64,000 bases of DNA from Acanthaster planci (Eukaryota > Echinodermata > Asteroidea > Valvatida > Acanthasteridae), in the NCBI RefSeq assembly GCF_001949145.1, contig NW_019091438.1, positions 717,669 to 781,668 of the forward strand. Direction: 5' to 3'. Position 1 is the stretch's first letter. Each line of letters opens with the position of its first letter. The notes beneath the pieces are model-generated. The model saw only the letters and a list, made by a program, of their open reading frames with translations. It searched no databases and was not told where the DNA came from. A program made the translations under genes and the position numbers. This document shows positions 1-11,934 of the stretch, piece by piece.

Positions 1-965
1 ACATATACAAATATTATTTTATGTATTATGAAATGTGATTCCAACGCAGTCATGGTGAGTACACTCTCGTGTCTCATTAATAGCCGTGTTTTTTAGCCGT
101 TGTTTTATTTCATTTTCAAAGGGCATTTCTGTATACTTTTTCAATTTTTTTTTCAAATGTGAATTTGGATATTTATGAATAAGAGTGAGATGCAACTTGA
201 GGAAAAATCTCAATGCTCCAGCAATTTCAACACTAATTTGCTTCGGTTCGGATTTTTTTGCTGTTTGTCAAATATAGCATTCATGCGCGTAAAAAAGGTG
301 GGAGGCTGCAGAAAATAAATTTTCAAGTGAACGGAAAAATTCAATTTTCTTGCCATGTTGCCAGATTCAAGTAGTCGAAGTAGATGCTGCTCAGTTGGAT
401 GGATCACAACAAACACCATTTCAGGTTTATTTGACCGGTACAACGAACAGACTTTTTAAGTGGTGAGATTTTCTGGAATTTTGACATGAAAGCTGTAGCC
501 TTAAATCTAAGATAGAGTTAAAGATGATTAAAGGGACCATGTTAGGATTTATATGACAATGATTACATGACGCACTTAGTGATTTACAGGTTGCGATGAC
601 TTTTCACTTCCTTTGTAGCAGTGAGAAGGAGAAATTTCCGGAGTTGTAGACTTGTCAGTGACTTAAAAGGGGTAGCTACCCTTATCCACGCTTCGAGTAT
701 CCGTGCAGACTTCAGCCCTATCAGTGGGGTGCCAGACCTCGGTGGCTGTGGGTGCAAGTGTGGGGCAAGGCAGAATCGTGTTGGTGCAAATGATCCTTCA
801 TTATACTGGGTTATGAAAACGAAAAGGTTGATCGCCCTGTCGTGATATGCAGTCAAATTTGACAAGAATTCGGTAAAAGTTGACTAGCTCTTCAGGGTCA
901 GCTGGGTACGACTGGAAATTAGTCAACCTGACAAGATTTTTTTCCGTCAGTTGATTGATATTTCA

Positions 966-1031
966 AAAGGCATCGAACCCTTGGATTGCCGCTAACAAGT
1001 CAAGCGCTCTTCTAACTGAGCTTCCATGCAA
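966..1031 (-). repeat. tRNA-like SINE head or tRNA pseudogene
   Basis: The reverse strand has an A box (aagctcagttaga, 1011-1023) with a pairing D stem (GCTC/GAGC) and a B box (gggttcgatgcc, 969-980) with a plausible T stem. The anticodon stem does not pair, so it is not a functional tRNA; a tRNA-derived SINE or pseudogene fits better. Confidence 0.45.
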
Positions 1032-2235
1032 CTGGCCGAGAGAGCAAGATTGTTTTATGTACGTCCGTGCACCCAATTTATAATTGTCCCAACCTTCCTA
1101 CAACTTGAAACGCATGCGCAACGGTTCAGATACGCCCATTTTATTATAATTACCCTTAATCCTAATTACGCCATCGCCAACATTCTGGACCACATCAGCT
1201 GAAGGCGCCTGGGTCTCCCAGCATGGTCCACCCCACCCTACATCCGCCAACTATGGCCCAGTTTCACCTTCCAAATTGTCATTGGCTCTACCTTTTAAGG
1301 ATTTGATCAACGTGGGTGGAGTCTATGGGGTCAAATGTTCATGGGTGAAAATGTTCTTTCGGGCATAGCTGCCAGGAAGTGTTTTATCCTTGAAGTGTAC
1401 ATTTTAATTAGCAGTCTTAAAAACTCTTTCATGTACAGACTTAATTATTATGTCAGCCAAATATTATTGTTTGTTTCAAAACACGGCGTTTGGAAAATAA
1501 CAGAAAACCCTCTTATGGCAATGAAAGCGAGGTGACGGATAAGCTCGGTACAATAAGCTTGGTGTATTTAAAAATGGCAAGGCCATTCGAGAAAAAAGGA
1601 CGCGATCGTGAGCATGTATGTAGAGCGCGTTTGAGCCTGCATTAAGCGGCACTAATTAGGCCGTCCGTGTGCGCGTAATGTTTCCCAATGACCTCTGACG
1701 AGCTTCACCGTAAAGGATATCACGGAAACACACACACGCCAAACCAAGATCTATAAAGGAAGAACTGCAATTATTATTAAACCTTTTAATTAAGTTTTAA
1801 TTGTAATTTGGAATAGAGCCCGGTCCGTAAAAAGAATTTAGGACACAGATCTTACAACGACCAAAACCGTTTTCGCACTTCTTATAGAATGTGCACAAGT
1901 ATTAAGAATACCTTGATAACTTTGTTCTGGCAAGTACCTTATTTTAAATAACTTATTTTAAACCAAACATTTAAAGGTGGTGAAATAATTTGTAGAAAAG
2001 TATTTAGAAGGTTAAAGTTTGAAATAAAAGCCTTGCGGTGACACAAGATTGCTTCCTACAGAAGTCATAATAGATAAAGATAAAACCGCTAATACACCCT
2101 CAAAAAGTTGACTGAGCGCTGTACAGTAAATGGTACAAAGGCTACGTACGTGTACATAGTTATAAAAGAAAAAAAACATTCTAAATAGATATTCTTAAAA
2201 AAACCTCTTTTATATTCAAATTGTTCATCTATATA

Positions 2236-2295
2236 AGGGGTTTTAATATAATATAATATTTAATATAATAATATTATATAATATTTAATATACTG
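2236..2295. repeat. AT-only low-complexity tract
   Basis: A run of taatat/ataatatt words about 55 bp long, largely self-complementary, in the gene-free first 3 kb. Confidence 0.6.
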
Positions 2296-3033
2296 AACAT
2301 ACTCTTGTTGGAAAATTCATATCACAAATATCTTAGATGCATTCAAATGGCTGTAAATGATCAGCGAATAATTAAGAACATGATTTGATGGAAACATTAC
2401 AGAATATTTCCATCAAACAATTTTGTTCAGTGTTTCATATTCCATGCAAACGACAGAACTTGCTAATCCTGGTCGGCATGCGAGCCGCAAATAAAAAATG
2501 AATACATTCCATCTTAAGCAGAAGGTGATTTTGTTAACAGGTCCTCCCTAGAACCCCTGGCATGAGGTCAAGGGGCAAACGATGCAATGCAGTTTGCTCC
2601 AATGGGTCACATATTGTACATGCACTGTACTAGGGTAGGTCTGACGATACCCTGGGCCAACTTGGGAATACCCTGGGAATGGGGAGGGGGAAACCGTGAG
2701 CTCCTGTCCTCCAAAGGAGGAAATTTTTATCCATTTTTGTTTTTTCAATATAAAGAGTATGATGATTTCTGGGCTATTCCATTTCCTCGCCTCCCTTAAA
2801 CTTAGCCCCACCCCTTCAAAAAGCCACAAAGGTTAATGCAAGCCCCCCTTCCTGACAAAAATTAAAACAAACAAATTTGGTGAAATTCCCCCTCCCTTTA
2901 AAGATCCCCCAATTCACCTAATTCTTAAAGATTTCTCCTCCTACAAAATTTGATACCACTGAAAAGTGTATTGCAGGGTCCACAAATTGAAGTCAGTGAA
3001 TGGATCAATAACGAAGTTGGCTGGTTAGTTTTC

Positions 3034-6000
3034 CTAGCAGTTCAGTCCAGTTGCTTCGCAGCTGACTTCCCACAGTCTCTGGGCAAGCTCATCATCCTGA
3101 GCGAGTGCTGACGGTGCCGTCTCTTGACAGTTGTCAAAGTAGCTCCCAGAGAGGTATGGTATCGAGTCATCCAGGGCGCAGTGGAGGGTTGTCTGGGCTC
3201 CCGCCTCTTCATCAATGAAAAATAGCCTGTTGGACAAAGAATACAGAGGAAGTATTTAGGCAATAGAAATGCTTCCTACTGTCGACTATGGATGGTACAT
3301 ACAAAGTTCTTTGCTCGTTTTCATACAAGATCTAACGTTCTCAAGCACAAATGTGTCGACGACGGAAAACACAGCTTGGTACACAAGCCGAAACAAATTA
3401 TTCAAAAGGGACAAAAAGACTTGAAGATCACCCATTGCTTGGGAAAAAGCCTTCAAATTGAATGCTTCAACTTTTTCTGGTTTACCTACCAGCTCATTGC
3501 TGATGACCGCTTCCCCCAAAATTTGCCCCTCTCCCCTTCAGAAAAAACATCCTCTAAAGCCTATAATCCCAACAGCAGCCACAATTCAAAATATTTATTT
3601 TCTGTTTTGGAATTGAAAATGTAACTCTGTGACAAACACTTAAGAAACTACATAAACGAGGAGAGTTGGCTCCAACGGAACTTTTCAACACCAAAGGGGC
3701 CTGTGAACTTCACTAAAATTAATGCTCTCACCAAAAGAAGGGACGGCAGAAGAAGTGATTGATGGTTGTGATCCAGTCCACGGGCATGTCACTCCAGATA
3801 GGGGTGTAAATGACGCCGGGGTGCAGGGATACTGAAGTGATGCCGGTGGATTCCAGTCGCCGAGCCAGCTCTCGGGCGAAGAGCACGTTGGCCAACTTGC
3901 TCTGAAAGTAACTTCTCAGATGTGGGTACAGGACTGGGCTTCCATGGCTGCCACTGCTGCTATGATCCCCACGGGTCAAGTCCAGTGGGGAGAACACCCA
4001 TTCGTGTCCAATGGAAGAGATGGTGATTACTCTGCTAGGGGCGCTCTTCCTGAGCAGGTCCAGGAGGAGGTTGGTGAGGAGAAAGTGGCCGAAGTGGTTG
4101 ATGCCAAAGATAAGGTGAAAGTTGTCCTTGGTGACAGCACCCTCTCTGGCAAACCCAATCCCTGGTAAGAAAAAAAGAGTTGGTCAAACTTGATCTGGTA
4201 AAATTGGGAAATACAGTTGTAAGTGGGAAGTTGGGTGGGGTGGATTTAACAGGGGTTTCACCTAATGTAGTTAGTTATCCAGCTGATGCAACGATTGAGA
4301 AACCTCATCAACTCTCACCTGCATTGTTGATGAGTATGTCCAGTCTCTCTTCACTCTCAAGAATCCCACTGGCAAACTCCCGGACGGACTGCAGGCTGGC
4401 CAGATCCAAGTGGCGCACCTCAACCTCGGAGTTGCCCGTTCGCGCCTTGATCTCCTCGGCGGCATCTTGGGCCTTCTGGAGGCTGCGACAGGCCAAGATG
4501 ACTCGGGCCCCACGCTGGGCCAAGTCCAGGGCTGTGACTCTGCCAATGCCAGAGTTGCCTCCTGAATGTTTCATTCCGATTTTTTTTAATTAATTTTACA
4601 ATCAGTGACTGTAAAGAACAACCTTTAGGCTATAAAAAGCCCCGGTTTCTGGTCAGCAGGCACTTTGCCATAGACCTGTGCGTCAGCAAGCAAAAAAGTT
4701 TTTAATTTGGAATAATATGATGTCTAAAAGCTGCCAAACTTAGTTGATAGACTGGAATCCTGCTACTGCGTAGTGTTCATGTGTTTTAGAAGGGGTACGG
4801 TTGAGTAAAATGTACAGTAAAGTAGTCCCTCAAGATCCCCATATACAGGTAATTTTGTAGCGGTCCGGTCCTTCTGCAGTTGTCAGGTGGGTGGAGATTC
4901 GTCCGCCAATTAAGAAGGATAGGAGGGGCAAAACCAGGCAAAAATGGACTGGAGGCGACTGTGGCTTGATTCCCTTCGATTTATTCCCAGGTGTCAATCA
5001 GCAATGAAATTGTAACCAGAAAGACAGAGGACCTACTATTAATGAGTGATGGCTTACGTGTACATCGTAATAAACATTACATTCGCTATGTCCATGATAA
5101 ATTCACACGACGAAATGTCTCCGTACAATCATAAATTCTCTTACCCTGATGTCTAAAAGATTGCCCAAATTGGTATGAACTCTAAAGCCAACGGAAATTT
5201 AGGGCTTAGGTTATCCCACACGGAGCCATGTTGCTGTGACTGCCAGCCCACCAAGGTGCAGGTCTCAAACGTGGGAACTGTTACTGAGAAAACCCAGAAA
5301 CTTCTCAGGTCCTGCCAAAATGTAATACAATGTAAGCAACTTCCGGCCGAAGGGCGTGGCTTAGAGATACATGTAATTTAGTCTGCACACGGCAAGGGAC
5401 GCTCGTACTCACACAATGATCTTGTGCCAGAGACCAGCAGGTCAGAGTTCATATTCCCATCAAAAATTATTATCTCACCGGGGAAACCCCAGATCCCTAC
5501 ATTTATTCGGGGACTCTTTTTCAGATGACGTCATTTCTGCATTATACATGTACACTTACTGTACATCTGGGAACCAGACAAACGAGGTGGTCTTATGTCC
5601 TGTGTTACATCTACAAGCTGGAAATGCTTTTAAACAGTAAATAGCGAGGGGGTCAGTCTACTTCAGTGTTGGTAGTAGCAGAACCTACAAGGACATGTGC
5701 ATGTATCATTTCTAGGAAAAAAAAGCGGGGACAAAAAACAAAAAATTGCATCGCCGCACCACTTTTGGAGCCGACCCATGACTTGAAACCAGAGACTCTA
5801 TTTTTTGGGCCTTGGGCTACATCCGAATCTGTTGTCTAGAGCTAGGTCTAGGTCTTCGCTCCATTGGAAATGCTTGGAGACACGTAGACAATAGACCTAG
5901 CTGTAGTTCTGGAAGCCTGTTTTGGACAGTCTTACTTTTCAATCATGACCTTTAACATCAGGCATGATGACAAACACAAACTGAAAGTATTATTCAGAGG

Positions 6001-8709
6001 AGGCTGTCCAAGCAAAGTGCTACAACATGTGCTTGGTAGTACCTAAAACCAGCTGCTGAATAACTTCAATTTACATTTCACAACTAACAATTTAATTTAC
6101 CAGATGTTGGTCAACACCCAATGCAGTGACAGTTTAGAAGGTCGTAGGAAGGGAATTGTTTTCCTATTGTATAAAGCTTCCAAACCATCCTTTTTGATAG
6201 AACATGTTCAGTGCTGTGAATTTCTTGAGACCTCATCAAATAAAAATGTTAAAATCTTCATCCTTGAGGTCAGTTTTATTGTTTCACTATGACTGGCCCT
6301 AACTGGATGACCCGATCACAGAAGAGTACCCTTGGCATGGCTGTTTTGATTTGAGGTCAGAATCGTAGCTGCATTTTTAGGCTGTGTCTATCCAAACTTA
6401 ATTGGGTAGAAAAAAGACAACGATATTGTCGTGTGGATGAATTTGGCCACACGGGGATGTTTTGTTGTTGCTTGTTCTTCTTCTTGTTGAAAAATGATAT
6501 CGCCATGGTGCCACAAATCAATTTTTATGATCGTTTCTGGGTGGAACAGCAAAACTGTGAACACAGCCCATACGATACAGCATATACATGTATTTGATGA
6601 CAATGTCTAATGATACATGCATTTGATATTAATAGTTGGTTTTTCATTTAGAGCTGCAAAAAATTATAAGGGGGCCTCTGGAGACCAAAATTTATTGATT
6701 GTTTTAGATTTAACTGATTATTCAAACATCCAAAATGCAAACACCTATAGGAATGTTTCAAACCACCATTGGATTTCATTTTTTTTTATTCTGTTTTCAA
6801 TAATGCTGATATTGTGATTGCTTCTTGAAAAGCCAGCTTTGGACCCTATTATGCAAAATTGAAATACATGTACATACATGTTGGAAAATGTGCAACACCG
6901 TCTTAGGGTAAACTAACCATCTAAACATTCCTAGTCTAAAGGCTACGTGTCTATATAACTCAATAAGGCCAAAAAAAAAAAGACTCCGGTTTCAGGTCAT
7001 GGGCTTGGTCCAAAAGTGGTGCGGTGATATGTTTGTTTTTCCCCTCTATTTTTCCTTAGAAGTGATGTACATGCACATATACTTTAGAGCGCATGGCCTT
7101 GTTACTATGAGAAGTGTGAATTAACAACTTTGAATAAGTAAAAAGACCATAAAATATGATGAGAGGCAATGGTTTCAGTCATCTCACTCAACCATGAGGC
7201 TTCTATTCTTAGCAAGATTGAGTTTGTTAAAATACGATAGCACAACCACAACGGAAAAATGAATTGCGAAAAATAAATGTTCAGCTCCAGTTCCGGTTTT
7301 GAATGAAATTCTCCTGAGGTAGCAGTATTTGACATTCTTTGCACATTGCTTTCTGCTTTAGCTTAGAGGAAACAAGTTGCACGTTAAATATGAAAAAAAA
7401 ATGAAAACAATTCAGCTCCAGTCAAAATGAAATTAAAATTCTCATGAGGTAAATGATATACTGTGCACATTGTTTTCTGTTTTAGCTTATAAGAAACAAG
7501 TACCATATGAAATATTGGGGAAAATTTCAGCTCAGAAAATAAAATCTCCTCTTACTCTAATCTACAAGTACCGGTACATGTACCTTTGTTCTTAGCAAGT
7601 GACGATGCATGAGTCGTTAAATGTACGGCTTTCATCACGCGATGTCCATCGCCACTGCATGCACTGCATGCGTATATACCAATACTGCCTCACCGACACT
7701 GAAATAGGCTGGCCCCTCATGGTTTGTTGCTTAAAAGCGTTTTCAATTTGCATAGGTACATGTAAGCGGGACATAAGACCACTTCCATTGTCTGGTTCAC
7801 AGACGTGGGCCTGGCTCTGAATCAATTGTCTATGGCCGGAAATTTCACCGAGTATTTGGCAGCATCCACAGCCAGTTCCCATACATGTAGAATCATGCAT
7901 AATATCAAGCTGCAGCCAACTGATTCGGACACGGCCTTCGTGTAAAGATACACGAATGATGTCATCTGATTCTTTCACCGTACATATCACTCAACCCCAT
8001 CCATCAAAAACCATTTAAAATTACGCAGAAGCAGAATTCCTGCCGATCAAGTAAGTTTGGCAGCTTTTGGAAATCATATTAGGACTATGCAAAATAAAAG
8101 GCTTCTTTATTTTGCCAACTTGCAGGTCTAAGGCGACACACGCAGTGACCAGAAACCAGAGACATTTTTTTGCCTAAACTATGCCAGTCTTGAGCAGTAA
8201 AACACATTGTTAGCTCACAATCACATCAATTTTCATGGAATTGTACACAAAAGTGTTAAACTATCCACTGTTCCATACTAGAAAGTAGAAGGCGCGCGGC
8301 GGTTGTCAGGTTATGCTGGGGGATATCTTATTGGCAAGATTTGTTTCCTTATTAAGAAAATAGCAAAGCGATTTTTTTTCTGTGAACAAGATTGAATATG
8401 TACATGTAATTCACTAACACTGTTTCCTTGCTATTTGGCCTGTGTGGCATAAGTCATGTGCATAAGCATGCTAAGTCACCTGCCAGATGACGGTCTGCAG
8501 ACATGGCAGACTCGGAGCAGACGACATTTTTACAAAATCAAACAAAGCTCGAAAACAATACACTTGCCTGTGATTATGACCGTTTTTCCATTCAGTATAG
8601 CGTCGCCTTTGTAATGCTGACGACTAGTGATGAATTGCCAGTAATAGACACTGTAAAGTGCAGCTAAAAGAGGCAAAATCCTCGTCCAAAGAACTGACAA
8701 TTCTACCAT
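3034..8709 (-). CDS. RDH11-14-like short-chain dehydrogenase, copy 1 (4 exons)
   Basis: Exons on the minus strand are 8568-8709, 4319-4561, 3732-4161 and 3034-3226 (142, 243, 430 and 193 nt), giving 335 residues. An N-terminal hydrophobic signal-anchor (about residues 4-24) precedes an SDR fold with TGGNSGIG at 47-54 (nucleotide binding), NNAG at 126-129, catalytic Ser178, and Tyr213/Lys217 in YFQSK. Length and layout fit retinol dehydrogenases 11-14, which are membrane-bound NADP(H) retinal/retinol oxidoreductases; the true substrate is unknown. Arg after Cys in LACRSL is the usual NADP-phosphate contact. The start is the ATG at 8709 in a good context (gaccATGG). Intron 1 (about 4 kb) has a GC donor (CAG/GCAAGT) in place of GT, and it is phase-compatible with the GT donors at the same site in the two paralogues. 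The gene is divergent from copy 2. Confidence 0.88.
5693..7080. mobile_element. Inverted-repeat (foldback/MITE-type) element in RDH-like copy 1 intron 1
   Basis: Left arm 5693-5812 and right arm 6964-7080 are inverted copies. Matching landmarks are ccgcaccacttttgga with its reverse complement, the (a)gtgcatgta outer part and the gaaaccagagactc/gactccggtttc inner part. The 1.15 kb between the arms has no recognisable coding sequence. Confidence 0.5.
5821..5935 (+). repeat. Interspersed repeat shared with 56520-56640
   Basis: The pattern ttgttgtctagagct(a/g)ggt ... gtag(t/c)tct(g/a)g(g/a)agcctgttt(t/c)(g/a)gaca recurs about 51 kb away, upstream of the FET-like gene. The two ends are partly self-complementary (ctaggtct/agacctag), as in small MITEs. 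Here it lies within the 5.7-7.1 kb inverted-repeat element. Confidence 0.45.
7279..7550 (+). repeat. Tandem repeat, unit about 115-130 bp
   Basis: Units begin ttcagctccag at about 7280 and 7411, with a third partial unit at about 7526. They share gcacattg(c/t)tttctg(c/t)tttagctta and gaaacaagt. It lies in intron 1 of RDH-like copy 1. Confidence 0.55.
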
Positions 8710-9487
8710 GGTCAAACATGACTCGAAGTCGAACTTACTTCGTCACGTGCAAGTGTTTGTGGCCACATGTCACTCATTAACGAGCGCCCCCAAGGGTTCC
8801 AAAAAGAACAAACAGTACGGAGCGCCTAAAAGCCACAACGAAAAATTTAATTCAATGTTGTACAGGAGCGGTGCATGTATTGGGAAAAAGAATCGCCCAA
8901 GACCAAAACACACAAGACATAACAGATGTAGCAGCCAAATAAGGATTTATACTGAACTAAATTCCGGACTGGATATTGGAACGTGTCTGTTTTTACGGGG
9001 CTACCCTGGGGCACCCTGTTTTCCTTTTAGAAATCATTCTCCTTTGGAAACCTCGAGAAAAGTAACTTTTATTCCGGATAGGAACTTCATCGTTTCATGA
9101 ATTTACTTTTGTTTAATTAAAAGACCCCAGTTCGTGATCCCCCCCTTCCAAAGAATTAACCAGCATTTTTTAATCTTGTACGTTCATTATGGGAGGCTTG
9201 TTTGGGAGAATGATCCGTGCTTAATTAATGTACTTAAATCTGGATGTTTATACTTTTTAGCTGTTTTCACGTGCATCTCAAAAAGGGGTGCACAAGGGCA
9301 TGACCCTCTTTTGGGGAGAAGCCAACCAGTAGCAGACTAACAAGTCACAAAAGATTCTAAGCCATTTTCATGGAAATCAACAATTCTAACGCTTTTATTT
9401 GTTCTATTGTTTAATGGTTCCCTCTTTTCTTTTCATTGCCTGTTTTTCGTATTTTTTCAACCCCCCCCCCTACTCCCCGCTTCTTCC

Positions 9488-9610
9488 ATGGCTGCATTGG
9501 CTCCCTACGAGCACGCCAGTTTTATTGCAACGGCGATTTGGGTTGCACTAATTATTCTCTTGATCCTCGGTTTAGTTTTAATTTTCTTGGTCACACGAAT
9601 TCATATATAA
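9488..9610 (+). CDS. Candidate 40-residue single-pass membrane microprotein ORF
   Basis: An ATG in good context (cttccATGG) opens a 40-codon ORF ending in TAA. Residues about 12-35 form one continuous hydrophobic helix (VALIILLILGLVLIFLV), followed by a short basic tail (TRIHI). It lies in the intergenic region between divergent RDH-like copies 1 and 2, behind a C-rich pyrimidine tract. No homologue is recognised and chance is quite possible. Confidence 0.25.
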   Translation: MAALAPYEHASFIATAIWVALIILLILGLVLIFLVTRIHI

Positions 9611-10217
9611 TTTTGTAGCGTAGCGTCTCGGCAGATCCATAATGATCATGTTAAGAACTAAGATTCAGATAGCCGTAACGGAGCAGTTGATACATTTAGA
9701 ACGTTTCAATTAATGTGAACAGGGACTTAAGGGAAGTACCTTGGCAGCTCCTACCCGCGAAAAAAATGGTATGTTAATTAAGGTTCAGAATATATAAATG
9801 ATTAAAAAATTTGATAACATTTTGTGACTTTAATTGTTTTTATGAAAGATAGCACGACGAAGGGTCAAAGCACTGAATTTTCAGTAGGGTCATAGGGCAA
9901 AGCGATGTGTAATATTCATAACTGTAGTGCGATTTTTTTTTCCAGAATCTTCTAGATCGAGCTTCATTCCAGCCTTTCATTCAGGCTTCAGTTTCATAAA
10001 TTTGTTCCACTAAGTTAATGACTCTCCATCTGCTCCGTTACACAGCAACATAATGTCAAGCCAAAAGTTTCCCAAGTCCTTACTTATTTTTGGTTCAACA
10101 GTAAACATTTGAAACTACCTGTGGCCACCGTTAGACACTGACACGATCATTATAATGGGCGGTGCTTCAGAAGAAAAAACAGATAGTGAGCTTACGTACG
10201 TCGCAAGTGATAAAACC

Positions 10218-10236
10218 TATAAAAAGGTATATAAAG
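10218..10236 (+). promoter_or_regulatory. Tandem TATA-like boxes upstream of RDH-like copy 2
   Basis: TATAAAAA (10218-10225) and TATATAAAG (10228-10236) lie about 140-155 nt upstream of the ATG at 10376, on the side facing copy 2 in the divergent intergenic region. Confidence 0.45.
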
Positions 10237-10375
10237 CTATATTAAGGTAAAAGACAGACACGAGAATTTGCTGGAATGAAGCCACTCTTTTCACACGGCA
10301 AGGCTCCGTCGCAGTGACTCCAACCCATCAAGTTCATGTCCAGTGAGCACAGTGTAGCTTGGACGTCCGTGAGAA

Positions 10376-11764
10376 ATGTTGAATATAGTCATAGTTCTGG
10401 CAATATGCACAGCCCCATTGGCTGCGCTGTACTGGCGGCACTACAGGACCCACATTGCTTGTCGGCGGTACTGCAAAAGTAATGCTAACCTAGAGGGGAA
10501 AACGGCGATCATAACAGGTATTGGGCACTATTTTTGAACCACCTCATTGTACGCAATCCAAACAAATAATTCCTTTCTCTGAAAAAAATACATCTTGAAA
10601 AAAAAAATAATACATCTTGAAAATCCTTTCTCTGAGTTAAAAAAAAAAGGAACATGGTCGTCCATTATGTGTGAAGTTTTTGAACAACTGCCGAACTGGA
10701 CTACCGTAATCTGTGCTATTTTTTGCAGATTAAAACAACATGTTGCTGGGTAGAAAAGTTTACTCACCCTGCCAAGTTCCTTGTTCTCTCTTGATACACA
10801 TTACAGAAGCGTATATAGGACATGACTAAAAAACCTTTTTAGGTTAGGTATGTCATGCGAAATATTATCCAGACGGATCCAGCATTTGTAATTCGACACC
10901 GCATTCTTAATTCGACAGGGGCCAGTTCAGGTATCGGCAAAGCGACGGCCCTGGATTTGGCCCGACGAGGCGCCCAGGTCATCCTGGGCTGTTGCGATCT
11001 CCAGCAGGCCCAAGATGCCGCCGAGGAGATCAAGGTACGCACGGGCAACTCGAAGGTTGTGGTGCGCCACCTGGATCTAGCCAGTCTGCAGTCCGTCCGG
11101 GAGTTCGCTCGCAAGACCATCGAAAGTGAAGAGAGACTTGATATTCTTGTTAACAATGCAGGTGGGTATACTAAACAAAAGCAGCAGATTTAAGAACACT
11201 TGTGCTAAAGGGTGATTAATAGTACATGTAATCCTATTTTTGAGACTCGAACCTATTCTTGGCAAGTTCTGGCAACCCCATTTTCTTATACCTGATCAAT
11301 CAGAACATCTGCTCTGCTTTTTACACTTTATTTCCGAGTTCATGGATGAAATATGGAGGTAGCTGCTGATCAGCTACAGACAAAGAACAGTTGATTAGAC
11401 AGGCCAAGTCTAAAAGAAATGTGAACACTTTCAGTCCAATTATAGTGTATGTAATCATCCGAGAACACTAACTATGTAGTTTGTACTACTTTTGATGGAA
11501 GGGGCCATACTAAGAAACGACGATCTCTTGTGCACAGGAAAAATTACAATGTCTAAAAAATTTTTACAGAGCACTAAAAATTCCATTACAACTAGTAGCG
11601 AAACGATTTAATAGGATTTCCTAAAGAAAAGCCATACAATCTCCTTTTTCAACAGATACTATGTGGGAACTTTTAATGCTAATGAGCTGGCCATAAATTT
11701 TCGCTTGAATTAGTTGACTGCACCCATGTGGGGTATTTACTATGGTGCAGTATTTACGACAAAC

Positions 11765-11827
<63 letters not shown>

Positions 11828-11899
11828 NNNNNNNNNNNNNNNNNNNNNNNNNNNNNNNNNNNNNNNNNNNNNNNNNNNNNNNNNNNNNNNNNNNNNNNN

Positions 11900-11934
<35 letters not shown>

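Noticed and set aside
3920-4593. Plus-strand frames over RDH-like copy 1 exons 2 and 3
   Set aside because: Antisense shadows of the GC-rich minus-strand exons.
8713-8715. TTG upstream of the RDH-like copy 1 start
   Set aside because: Eukaryotic translation would use the ATG at 8709, which has a good context.
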